DNA of 64,000 nucleotides from positions 79,394,919 through 79,458,918 of the forward strand of contig CM038465.1 of the NCBI GenBank assembly GCA_021464415.1, given 5' to 3'. This document shows, piece after piece, positions 24,544-33,435 of the stretch. Within the stretch, counting starts at the first letter, position 1; every line of letters starts with the position of its first letter. The DNA comes from Lonicera japonica (lineage: Eukaryota; Streptophyta; Magnoliopsida; Dipsacales; Caprifoliaceae). The translations under genes and the position numbers were made by a program. Under the pieces are notes generated by a model. That model searched no databases, had not been told where the DNA came from, and worked only from the letters and a program-made list of their open reading frames with translations.

Positions 24544-25308
24544 GGGTGCTAGTAAAAGCACCCTTAAATTTTAGTTTTAACACCCATAAACACTTAAATT
24601 AGTTTTTAATTTTGAAAGTGCACCATTAATTTAAGCACCCTAATAATAAAACAAATTATTCTCTAGTTATAAATATGGTAGCATAATACAAATCCGAAAA
24701 AACTAAGTGAGATCTAATTCACACACACTCTTTAATGATGATCTAACCTTTGAACAACAAAAATTAGTCTCTCGTTATAATTATTTTGAGAAAGCGAAAG
24801 CCATCGACATATATCTCATGATTACAAATACAAATAATCTTATTGATTTTAATTTCTTATTCATATCTTATGAAGGTTTTGAATAATGAGACGAATTCTC
24901 CTTTAGTAAGGGGAAAGTCACCGAATGGATCTGAGGGGCATACCTTGGGCCATATTTGCTTAAACAAACGAGGGAATTGTTTTCCTCCGGGGAAAATTCC
25001 ATACAAGTTTTTGAACTGGTACAACAAGCAATGAAAGCGTTTGAGAATGCAACGGAGGAGAAACCCAGTCTATAGTTTGTTATGTGCTTGCACGTTATGG
25101 CAACTTTGCATTGTAGCTTAGGCTAGTACAGCGAGACAGTCCCTCTTCTTGAGCGGTCCATTGAGATTCCGGTTATTGACGAAGGCCAAGAACACAAAAT
25201 TAAGGGTGATCAAATAATTAGGGTGCTCTTTCAAAATAAAAAATTTAGTTTTGGTGCATAAAAAATGGGTATTAAAATAAGAAATTAAGGATGCCTTTAC
25301 CGACACCG
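24544..25308. mobile_element. Pack-MULE: Mutator-like element with captured gene fragment
   Basis: About 110 bp at each end are inverted copies. The left begins GGGTGCTAGTAAAAGCACCC; the right, read in reverse complement, begins CGGTGTCGGTAAAGGCATCC. Both run on through matching TTTTGAAAG..GCACC and AGCACCCTAAT blocks. Flanks TTTCATGAA (24535-24543) and TTTCTTGAA (25309-25317) are a 9-bp duplication with one change. Long TIRs and 9-bp duplication are Mutator hallmarks. No transposase; the middle holds a host-gene-derived fragment. Confidence 0.8.
24890..25199 (+). pseudogene. Captured fragment of a kinesin-light-chain-related (KLCR/CMU-like) gene
   Basis: From about 24938 one frame reads LGPYLLKQTRELFSSGEN, then VQQAMKAFENATEEKPSL, stop, FVMCLHVMATLHCSLG, stop, and YSETVPLLERSIEIPVIDEG up to 25199. 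This order matches the N-terminal part of the TPR region of plant kinesin-light-chain-related proteins, which tether cellulose synthase complexes and microtubules at the plasma membrane. The two internal TAGs and lack of both ends make it non-coding today. A KSPNGSEG stretch just upstream in another frame may be the preceding exon part after a frameshift. It lies wholly inside the Mutator-like element. Confidence 0.7.
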
Positions 25309-25317
25309 TTTCTTGAA

Positions 25318-26846
25318 ACCTAGATTTGCCATTTTTCAAAAAATTAATACTAGATCACGGCACACATGTTGCGCTTAATATCATTCACGCAAAAAGGAAT
25401 TTATTATTTAACTAAAAATTAAGAAGGTAAAATATCTAACTAAAGAATCCAAGAAGGTTTGACTTAGGACACCTAAGTGCCCAAATTAATAAGGGTGATT
25501 TTATTTTTATTCACTATATCTTGCAGTTAATATGCCCTTAAATCATAAAAATTTTGAACAAAATTTTACAATATTACCCTTTTTAAAATTGATAAGTATA
25601 TCCATCAATTAAAATTAAACTATAATTGTATCAATTTAAATTCTATTTTAATTAAGATTCCTAATCCAAATATAATTTTTTTTTAATGGGAAATTAATGG
25701 GAAATACCCAAATTTTGAGCAATAGTGTTATTGGTGAAAATTAATGGGAAATACCGGCAATTGGACCCACTTGTGTATTGTTTAGTACGGGAAAAGTTGG
25801 GGGTTGCCGATTCAATTAATGGCTCTCTTATACATTAATAATTTCATGCTCGATCTTCCAAATCCAGTAAACTTTATGTTCCTCAAAATTTGCTCGTTGT
25901 GTCCCATCTGGTCATTCATACCTTAATCTAATATTCTATATTCTGCCAAGCACCCTAAAAACTGTACTTAAAGATGTTATTAGAACTTATATTAAAGTGT
26001 TATTAGTTAATAGGTATGCCATTTCTTACTTTTTTTTTGTGTTTTGCATTTAATGAATGCGCGCGCGCGCACATATATATATATATTACAACATGAATAG
26101 ATTAATTATATGAGTTTTTATATATTTTATAATATAATTAAGTTAACTTGTGTATAAATTAATATATTCTTTACATTAAGAATATATAATAATATTTAGC
26201 ACAGTAGTAATTACACGTAGACTTCATACTTAAAGTTAGCATACGAGTATTTAGAAAACATTTACCATTAATGTACCCAAGTTTTAATTAATTTGTAACT
26301 CGATCATTAACAAATTTCTTCCAATGCTGCCTAATGTTTCACTTGCCTAAAATTATTCGTCAATCAGTGGAGTCTTAATACTTTCGATCATAGTGACGTG
26401 ACTCGTTTGACGTACATGCCTGTTAATTTAGACAAATATATCAAGTACGTCATAATAAAACAATAAATTAACCGCATATTTTAAATATGACAAATTTAAT
26501 ATGGCGCGGATTTTATTAGACACAACTAGAAGCATCTCTAGAATTTCTTCCACGGGGTGATAAAACAAAAGCCAAAGGGTTATAATTCATTTATTTTTAA
26601 GCTATTGTGATATTTTTTTTCAAATTAAAAAATGTTTAAGTTTCTCCCTTAACCTTATAACTAAAGAAAACTCCCCATTCTACCCCCATGAGTTGAACCC
26701 TATTTTGATTGACAAGCTACATTTAAAAGTGTGACACTATTAACTTTGAAGATTTTATCGCATCAAAAGCCTTGACAAGTTGAAATTTTAATACATTGTT
26801 ACAAAGTTTTGAGTTGTCATGGTTTTTCCGGAGCATGTGTGGAACC
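25318..26846. other. Intergenic with (GC)n(AT)n microsatellite
   Basis: AT-rich. A GCGCGCGCGC run followed directly by an AT run lies at about 26058-26085. No gene seen. Confidence 0.5.
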
Positions 26847-27608
26847 CCAAAATACCAATTATCATTTTAGGTAAAATTCAAATCTTATAAGCACAAAAGA
26901 ACCAATACAAAAGGCATACCCTTTAATTACACCAAAACACTCGTTGATACCCCACTTTTTACAAATACTCTAATTCTCAAAAATTCTTTGATCCTCCACC
27001 CCCAACTCCTACGTACCTATAATATATGTAATTCTCTATCTCATGTAACACACCCTTACCATTATTACTACTATCTTGAAAAACGTACTCTATGATTTCT
27101 ATATATCTTGCCAAAAACAATAAATGCTAGCAGCCATAGCTAATCTGCCAATTTTAGCACACATTGACCCGCCCTTAAACCTCTTTAAATTAAAGCTTCA
27201 TCCAATTCATGTTGCCAGCAGGTATAGCTGTACGTAATTCGATCTGATTGACCCTTTGAAGGATAGTTCTCCAAATTCTCTGAGTATAGTAGCACTTGAA
27301 AAACATATGGTCCCAATCTTCTTCCTCAAGCCCACAAACACACATCTACTATCTTGAATCAGACCCCAATTCTTCAATCTATCTACCTTAGCACCATCTT
27401 CACTACCAGAATCATATATAACTCTATGACCAAACCTCAATTTAAGGGGACCAAGAGTATGCCAATTATCATGCCACAAAAATACATTTTTTCCATTTCC
27501 AACAACATATTTAATATAAGGCATTGCCAAATCCCTCAAATTAAGAATCTTCCTCCATCTCCAAGAAGCATCAGTAGGACACGCACAACTCCAAAATACC
27601 AATTATCA
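26847..27608 (-). mobile_element. 5'-truncated LINE with 18-bp TSD
   Basis: The direct repeat CCAAAATACCAATTATCA occurs at 26847-26864 and 27591-27608. Between them, on the minus strand, is the tail of a plant LINE ORF2 (zf-RVT domain) and its 3' sequence. Only about 726 bp remain. The duplication is perfect, but the frame is shifted and stopped after about 130 codons. Confidence 0.8.
27207..27590 (-). pseudogene. LINE ORF2 fragment: RT zinc-binding (zf-RVT) region
   Basis: Minus-strand residues include CACPTDASWRWRKILNLRD, YVVGNGKNVFLWHDNWH and GPLKLRFGHRVIYDSG, the standard plant L1 block between RT and the zf-RVT cysteines. It is cut at its 5' side by the target duplication at 27591. Near the 3' side the frame shifts: NQIELRTAIPAGNMNWMKL appears in another phase, followed further down by an ORF2-like IGRLAM tail in pieces. 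Not functional. Confidence 0.75.
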
Positions 27609-27659
27609 CAGTTTTCAACAGTTTGTTGTGTTTGGCTTGTAATCAATGCAAGCAGGTAT

Positions 27660-27850
27660 GGTGCAAAACAGTTTTTGCACCAAAACAGTGCATGTGGATT
27701 GGGTGCAAAAGGTCTTTTGCACCAAAACAGTGTACTCGGCGGAGGTGCAAAACATGTTTTGCACCAAAACAGTGTACTCGGCGGAGGTGCAAAACATGTT
27801 TTGCACCAAGTCAGTGTACTCGAGAATGGGTGCAAAATGTGTTTTGCACC
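27660..27850 (+). promoter_or_regulatory. Array of five 22-bp palindromes at 42-bp pitch in U3
   Basis: Palindromes at 27660-27681, 27702-27723, 27744-27765, 27786-27807 and 27829-27850 all have arms GGTGCAAAA and TTTTGCACC round a 4-bp centre (CAGT, GGTC, CATG, CATG, TGTG). Start-to-start distances are 42, 42, 42 and 43 bp. Spacers are 20-21 bp and related (AAAACAGTGTACTCGGCGGA in two of them). The arms are invariant while centres and spacers vary, as expected if the arms are the functional part. The array ends about 40 bp upstream of the TATA box. The same array recurs in LTR 2 (from 32664) and LTR 3 (from 37668). A dyad-binding protein, or hairpins in the 3' end of the genomic RNA, are the obvious possibilities. 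Confidence 0.9.
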
Positions 27851-27889
27851 TGGGCGGGTAAAAACTTTTTGTCTTGTTTTTTCACTTGG

Positions 27890-27897
27890 TATAAATA
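27890..27897 (+). promoter_or_regulatory. TATA box of Copia LTR 1
   Basis: TATAAATA about 40 bp after the last palindrome; transcription would begin near 27920-27930. The copies in LTR 2 and LTR 3 are at 32894-32901 and 37898-37905. Confidence 0.75.
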
Positions 27898-28344
27898 GGA
27901 AGGCTTATTTCTATTTTGTAAGACTTGCAAGAGAGTTGCTTTGTGAGAGTGAAAGAGAGAAAGACTTGTGCTTAGCTAGGGTTTAGCTAAGGTGAGAGGT
28001 GATCTTTGGAGGTTTGTTCCATTGATCTAGAGTAAGGATTATTGTGAGAGAATTCTTGTAAGTTCTTGGTTATCAATAAAAGTTGCTCCCTCTTGGTGGA
28101 AGACCCAAAGGGTTCCACAAAAACACGGTGTGTTCTTTCTTGCTTTATTTTGCTCTTGATTGTCATTGCTATTTATCTTCCATCTATCTTTGCTTGAGTT
28201 TGTGTTGGTGATTCTTGGTTTGATCAACGATCCTATTGCTTGACGGTTTTCGCCCGCCAAGTGTTTGTGGAAATTCCCGAAAGGGATTTCTCGGGTTTAT
28301 TGGTGGATTTGGGAATTGGTTATTGTTCCCACGTTCACAACAAG

Positions 28345-28356
28345 TGGTATCAGAGG
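28345..28356 (+). other. Primer-binding site, unit 1
   Basis: TGGTATCAGAGG starts two bases after the LTR and is complementary to the 3' end of initiator tRNA-Met except at the last base. The unit-2 copy is at 33349-33360. Confidence 0.9.
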
Positions 28357-28431
28357 ATTTGGTTGGTGCCTAGTGTTTGGTATCAAGGTTTGGCTATTGG
28401 GTGCAAGGTTTGTGCGCCAAGTGTTCGATAA

Positions 28432-31400
28432 ATGGCCGAAGGGACTCAAACCGGAGTTGTTGCAACACAAGCTAGTTCTTCCACCATTGTAGGTGTTGGG
28501 AGCACTATGGAGGTTAAGATAAAGCCTTATGACGAGGTTATCAATTTCGGTATTTGGCAAAGACGGATGCGGGGGGTACTCGTCCAATCAAATTTGCAAG
28601 TTGCATTGCTTGGACTTGAGAAAAAGCCGCAAGATATGTCCGAAGACCAATGGAATGAGATTGATAAGAAAGCTATGTCCGCTATAGAGATGCATGTGAC
28701 CGACGAAGTGTTGAGAAACTTGATGTCGGAGAAGAATGCAAAGGATATGTGGACTAGGATGGAGGAGATGTACATATGGAAGTCTATGTCCAACAAGTTG
28801 AACCTCAAGAAGCAACTTTTCAAGTTGGAAATGAAGGAGGGGCAAGATTTGAACAAGCACATCAATGTCTTCAAGGCAATAGTGCATGACCTTGAGAGAA
28901 TTGATGTTGTATTTGATGAGGAGGACCGCGCCTTATTGTTGCTTGCTTCATTGCCGGACTCCTATGATCACTTTGTTACCACATTGATATTTGGCAAGAC
29001 AACGCTCAAGTTTAATGAGGTTGTCAAGGACCTCCAATCGCACGTGGCCATGAAAAAGGGAGGTAACGGGGCAAGCTCTTCATCAAGTGAGGGCTTGGTT
29101 GCCAAGAGTGGTGGTGGTGGTGAACGAAGTGGGCGGTCAAGGTCACGGGGTGCCAAGAATAGAGGCACGGGTCGGTCTCAATCACGAGATCGAAGCAATT
29201 GGGAGTGCTTTAAGTGTCACAAGGTAGGCCACATCAAGAAGAATTGCCCGGAGCTAAAAGGTAAGAGGGCGGACGCGCCAAGGGAGGTTGCAGGAGTTGC
29301 GACCCAAGAGGTGGACCAAGAGGTTAACACCGATGTTCTTACTTGTTTTTTAGCGGATCAAAGTAGTGGGTGGATTCTTGATTCCGGATGCTCCTATCAC
29401 ATGTGCCCGAATCGTAATTGGTTCGTTGACTACACGGAATGCAATGGAGGAGAAATCTTCATGGGCAACGATGCTACATGCAAAGTTGTTGGTATTGGCA
29501 CAGTGAAAATAAAGATGTGGGATGGCGTGACCCGCACGCTAAGTGATGTTAGACACGTACCCGCTCTCAAGAAAAATTTGATCTCCTTAGGCACGCTCGA
29601 CTCAAAAGGGTGTGTGATTCATGCCGAAGACGGGGCTATGAAGGTGAAAAAGGGATCAATGGTGATTTTGCGCGGCACAAAGTCATCGAACAACCTTTAT
29701 AGGTTGAAAGGAACCACGGTAGTTGGTGGAGCAGCGGTTTCCACGGAAGCAGAAAGGGATGAGCTTTTGTTATGGCATATGAGGCTTGGCCACATGAGCC
29801 AACGGGGCATGGAGGAGCTTCATCGACGAAAATTGTTGAAGGGGGTCCATGGGTGCAAGCTCGATTTCTGCAAGTATTGTGTGATGGGCAAGCAAACTAG
29901 AGTTCGATTTGATACCGCGGAACACAAAAGCCGAGGTATGCTTGATTATATTCACTCCGATGTGTGTGGCCCTTTAGAGGTAGTTTCTTTGGGCGGTTTC
30001 AAATATTTTATGACTTTTGTTGATGATTTTTCACGTCGAGTTTGGGTCTACTACTTGAGGGAAAAATCCGAGGTTTTCGGAAAATTCAAGGAGTGGAAGG
30101 CTATGGTGGAAAACCAAACGGGTCGGAAAGTAAAGTATTTGAGAAGTGACAACGGAGGGGAGTATAAGGATGGAGAATTCGTGAAGTTTTGCAAGAATGC
30201 CGGCATCAAAAGGCACTTTACCGTGAAGAAAACTCCACAACAAAATGGAGTTGCGGAGAGAATGAACCGTACCATTATGGATAGGGCGAGAAGTATGAGG
30301 ATTCATGCGGGTTTGTCGAAAACATTTTGGGCGGCTTGTGTTGATCATGCCGTATACTTGGTCAATAGGTCACCAAATTTGAATCTTGGTTTAAAATGTC
30401 CGGAAGAAGTATGGTCGGGGCGAGAAGTGGACTACTCTAAGTTAAGAGTGTTCGGGTGCCCGGTATATGCTCATATTCCTAGCGACGAGAGATCAAAGAA
30501 TGACCCGAAGGCTCACCGGTGTATCTTTCTCGGTTTTGGGGGAGAGGTGAAAGGGTTCAAGCTTTGGGATCCGGTAGCGAGAAAGCTTTTGTTTAGCCGG
30601 GATGTGACATTTGATGAGGGGGCTATGCTTAAGGAACGGGAATACCAAGAGATCAATGATAACGGTGGGGTTAATACGGTCAAGATTCCAATTCTAGTTC
30701 CAAGTCCGTCGGTTACCGGAAGTGGTGGAGCATCTTCAAGCGGTAGTAGAGATGATTCTCATGAAATTCAGCCGAATGACGACGCGGTTGAGGTGGAGCT
30801 AGAGGAAGAGGAATCCGAGGAAAGACCGGGTGAGGTGGAGCCAGAACCATCGATAGCACGAGATAGACCACGACGGGCAATCAAACCACCCTCAAGGTTT
30901 GGTTGGGAAGACGAGGTCAACTATGCCCTTATTACAAGTGAGGGTGATCCAACTAGTTATAAGGAAGCCATCAGTGTCGAAGACAAGGATAGTTGGATGG
31001 GTGCTATGGTAGAGGAGATGGAGGCTTTACGAATGAATTCCGTTTGGGATTTGGTTCCTAGGCCCAAGGACCGGAGCATTATCGGTTCTAAATGGGTATT
31101 TAGGAAGAAAGAAGCAATCAATAAAGATGAAGCACCGAAATTCAAGGCACGGTTAGTAGCGAAGGGGTTTGCTCAAAAGGAAGGGGTTGATTATGATGAG
31201 ATTTTTTCTCCGGTTGTGAGACACACTTCGATACGGGTTTTGCTTGCTATGGTAGCTCAATTTGATTTGGAGCTTGAGCAAATGGATGTAAAAACGGTTT
31301 TTCTTCATGGTGATTTGAAGGAGACGATTTACATGGCGCAACCGGAAGGGTTCAAGGAAGTAGGTAAGGAAAAATTTGTTTGTCGGCTCAAGAAGTCATT

Positions 31401-32514
31401 GTATGGACTAAAGCAGTCGCCAAGGCAATGGTACCTACGGTTTGATTCATTTATGTTGTGGATTGGTTATCGTCGGTGTGATGGTGATCATTGTGCCTAT
31501 GTTCGGAACTTTGATGATGGCTCATTTATCTTGTTGATACTTTATGTGGATGATATGCTTATAGCGTGTCGAGATATGTCAAAGGTGAAGGAGCTCAAGA
31601 TGCAATTGGGCCGGGAATTTGACATGAAGGATCTTGGGGCCGCACAAAAGATCCTTGGTATGGAGATTCGGAGAGATAGAAAGGTTGGCAAGTTGTGGCT
31701 TTCGCAAAAGAAATATATTTCTCATGTCATTGAGAAATTCAATATGTCGAATGCGAAATCGGTTTCTACTCCGTTAGCTCCTCATTTTGCTTTGTCCACA
31801 AAGCAATGTCCTTCCTCTCTTGATGAGTGTGCCGAGATGTCGACAACACCGTATGCTTGCGCGGTTGGTTGTCTAATGTATGCCATGGTGTGTACAAGGC
31901 CGGATCTAGCTCACGCGGTTGGAATGGTTAGTAGGTATATGTCGAATCCGGGTAAAGAGCATTGGAATGCGGTTAAATGGGTTCTTCGATATCTACAGGG
32001 TACCAAGTCCTTGGGTATAGTGTTTGAGCGAAAAGATGGGGCTGATAGTGTTGCGGGATTCGTAGACTCCGATTATGCGGGGGACCTTGATAAAAGAAGG
32101 TCAACCACGGGTTATGTGTTCACTTTGGCAAGTGGGCCGGTTTCGTGGAGATCTATGTTACAAGCAACAAGCGCTTTGTCTACCACAGAGGCAGAGTATA
32201 TGGCACTCACGGAGGCGTCGAAGGAGGCGGTATGGTTGAAAGGCTTAGTGAGCGAGTTGTGTTTGAAGCATGAGAGTATTTTGCTACGGTGTGATAGTCA
32301 AAGTGCACTTTACTTGGCAAAGAATCAAGTGTATCATGCTCGCACGAAGCACATAGATGTGCGGTATCACCGAGTTCGGGATTGGGTTAATTCCGGGGAA
32401 GTCGTCCTAGAAAAGGTGAATACGGATGAGAATGCGGCCGATATGCTCACAAAACCGATAACCGCGGAGAAGTTTAGGCATTGCCTAAAGCTTCTTAATC
32501 TCACTTCATGTTGA
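28432..32514 (+). CDS. Copia gag-pol polyprotein, unit 1 (intact)
   Basis: A 1360-residue single frame. Gag covers about 1-250 and is followed by an R/S-rich linker and a zinc knuckle C259-x2-C262-x4-H267-x4-C272. Aspartic protease motif DSG at 317-319. The integrase zinc-binding part has H449, H454, C480 and C483, and the core triad D510, D573 and E609 is separated as D,D35E. The reverse transcriptase shows D952 (MDVKTVFLHGDL) and YVDD at 1038-1041. RNase H shows VDSDYAG (D1212), TEAEYMAL and CDSQSALYLAKN (D1288). Gene order PR-IN-RT-RH is that of Copia. The frame starts 75 bp after the primer site. All catalytic residues are present, so it could in principle be active. It makes virus-like particles, cDNA and integrase in the host cell. 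Confidence 0.95.
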   Translation: MAEGTQTGVVATQASSSTIVGVGSTMEVKIKPYDEVINFGIWQRRMRGVLVQSNLQVALLGLEKKPQDMSEDQWNEIDKKAMSAIEMHVTDEVLRNLMSEKNAKDMWTRMEEMYIWKSMSNKLNLKKQLFKLEMKEGQDLNKHINVFKAIVHDLERIDVVFDEEDRALLLLASLPDSYDHFVTTLIFGKTTLKFNEVVKDLQSHVAMKKGGNGASSSSSEGLVAKSGGGGERSGRSRSRGAKNRGTGRSQSRDRSNWECFKCHKVGHIKKNCPELKGKRADAPREVAGVATQEVDQEVNTDVLTCFLADQSSGWILDSGCSYHMCPNRNWFVDYTECNGGEIFMGNDATCKVVGIGTVKIKMWDGVTRTLSDVRHVPALKKNLISLGTLDSKGCVIHAEDGAMKVKKGSMVILRGTKSSNNLYRLKGTTVVGGAAVSTEAERDELLLWHMRLGHMSQRGMEELHRRKLLKGVHGCKLDFCKYCVMGKQTRVRFDTAEHKSRGMLDYIHSDVCGPLEVVSLGGFKYFMTFVDDFSRRVWVYYLREKSEVFGKFKEWKAMVENQTGRKVKYLRSDNGGEYKDGEFVKFCKNAGIKRHFTVKKTPQQNGVAERMNRTIMDRARSMRIHAGLSKTFWAACVDHAVYLVNRSPNLNLGLKCPEEVWSGREVDYSKLRVFGCPVYAHIPSDERSKNDPKAHRCIFLGFGGEVKGFKLWDPVARKLLFSRDVTFDEGAMLKEREYQEINDNGGVNTVKIPILVPSPSVTGSGGASSSGSRDDSHEIQPNDDAVEVELEEEESEERPGEVEPEPSIARDRPRRAIKPPSRFGWEDEVNYALITSEGDPTSYKEAISVEDKDSWMGAMVEEMEALRMNSVWDLVPRPKDRSIIGSKWVFRKKEAINKDEAPKFKARLVAKGFAQKEGVDYDEIFSPVVRHTSIRVLLAMVAQFDLELEQMDVKTVFLHGDLKETIYMAQPEGFKEVGKEKFVCRLKKSLYGLKQSPRQWYLRFDSFMLWIGYRRCDGDHCAYVRNFDDGSFILLILYVDDMLIACRDMSKVKELKMQLGREFDMKDLGAAQKILGMEIRRDRKVGKLWLSQKKYISHVIEKFNMSNAKSVSTPLAPHFALSTKQCPSSLDECAEMSTTPYACAVGCLMYAMVCTRPDLAHAVGMVSRYMSNPGKEHWNAVKWVLRYLQGTKSLGIVFERKDGADSVAGFVDSDYAGDLDKRRSTTGYVFTLASGPVSWRSMLQATSALSTTEAEYMALTEASKEAVWLKGLVSELCLKHESILLRCDSQSALYLAKNQVYHARTKHIDVRYHRVRDWVNSGEVVLEKVNTDENAADMLTKPITAEKFRHCLKLLNLTSC

Positions 32515-32616
32515 AGGAGGATGGTGTGACCTTGGAGGTGTCGGGATAATCTCTAAGGGGATGCATGATTCTTATCCCGAGGTGCAGCAATCGAGGTTGG
32601 CTTGTGATTACTCGCC

Positions 32617-32626
32617 AAGGTGGAGA
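32617..32626 (+). other. Polypurine tract, unit 1
   Basis: AAGGTGGAGA directly before the TTG that opens LTR 2; primes plus-strand cDNA. The unit-2 copy is at 37621-37630. Confidence 0.8.
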
Positions 32627-32627
32627 T

Positions 32628-33346
32628 TGTTGTGTTTGGCTTGTAATCAATGCAAGCAGGTATGGTGCAAAACAGTTTTTGCACCAAAACAGTGCATGTG
32701 GATTGGGTGCAAAAGGTCTTTTGCACCAAAACAGTGTACTCGGCGGAGGTGCAAAACATGTTTTGCACCAAAACAGTGTACTCGGCGGAGGTGCAAAACA
32801 TGTTTTGCACCAAGTCAGTGTACTCGAGAATGGGTGCAAAATGTGTTTTGCACCTGGGCGGGTAAAAACTTTTTGTCTTGTTTTTTCACTTGGTATAAAT
32901 AGGAAGGCTTATTTCTATTTTGTAAGACTTGCAAGAGAGTTGCTTTGTGAGAGTGAAAGAGAGAAAGACTTGTGCTTAGCTAGGGTTTAGCTAAGGTGAG
33001 AGGTGATCTTTGGAGGTTTGTTCCATTGATCTAGAGTAAGGATTATTGTGAGAGAATTCTTGTAAGTTCTTGGTTATCAATAAAAGTTGCTCCCTCTTGG
33101 TGGAAGACCCAAAGGGTTCCACAAAAACACGGTGTGTTCTTTCTTGCTTTATTTTGCTCTTGATTGTCATTGCTATTTATCTTCCATCTATCTTTGCTTG
33201 AGTTTGTGTTGGTGATTCTTGGTTTGATCAACGATCCTATTGCTTGACGGTTTTCGCCCGCCAAGTGTTTGTGGAAATTCCCGAAAGGGATTTCTCGGGT
33301 TTATTGGTGGATTTGGGAATTGGTTATTGTTCCCACGTTCACAACA
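32628..33346 (+). repeat. Copia LTR 2 (shared, middle)
   Basis: Serves as 3' LTR of unit 1 and 5' LTR of unit 2. No target duplication flanks it, so it was not a separate insertion. Contains the five-palindrome array at 32664-32854. Confidence 0.95.
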
Positions 33347-33435
33347 AGTGGTATCAGAGGATTTGGTTGGTGCCTAGTGTTTGGTATCAAGGTTTGGCTA
33401 TTGGGTGCAAGGTTTGTGCGCCAAGTGTTCGATAA

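Larger units (their letters stand above)
27624..28342 (+). repeat. Copia LTR 1 (5')
   Basis: Begins TGTTGTGTTTGG and ends TTCACAACA, so TG...CA. U3 carries the phased palindrome array; a TATA box lies at 27890-27897 and an AATAAA at 28075-28080. No difference from LTR 2 was noticed. Confidence 0.95.

Noticed and set aside
24843..25034. A real gene at the KLCR-like fragment
   Set aside because: Two in-frame stops, no upstream or downstream exons, and enclosure by Mutator ends with a 9-bp duplication show a captured fragment.
27660..27850. CRISPR-like look of 22-bp repeats with 20-bp spacers
   Set aside because: Plant LTR context, spacers that resemble one another, no cas genes; each repeat is a full palindrome and the array is part of a 719-bp LTR present three times.
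27536..27986. Cys-rich repetitive frames over the LTR U3 on both strands (repeated in LTR 2 and LTR 3)
   Set aside because: They are produced by the palindrome array being open in several frames; no start, family or conservation supports a protein.
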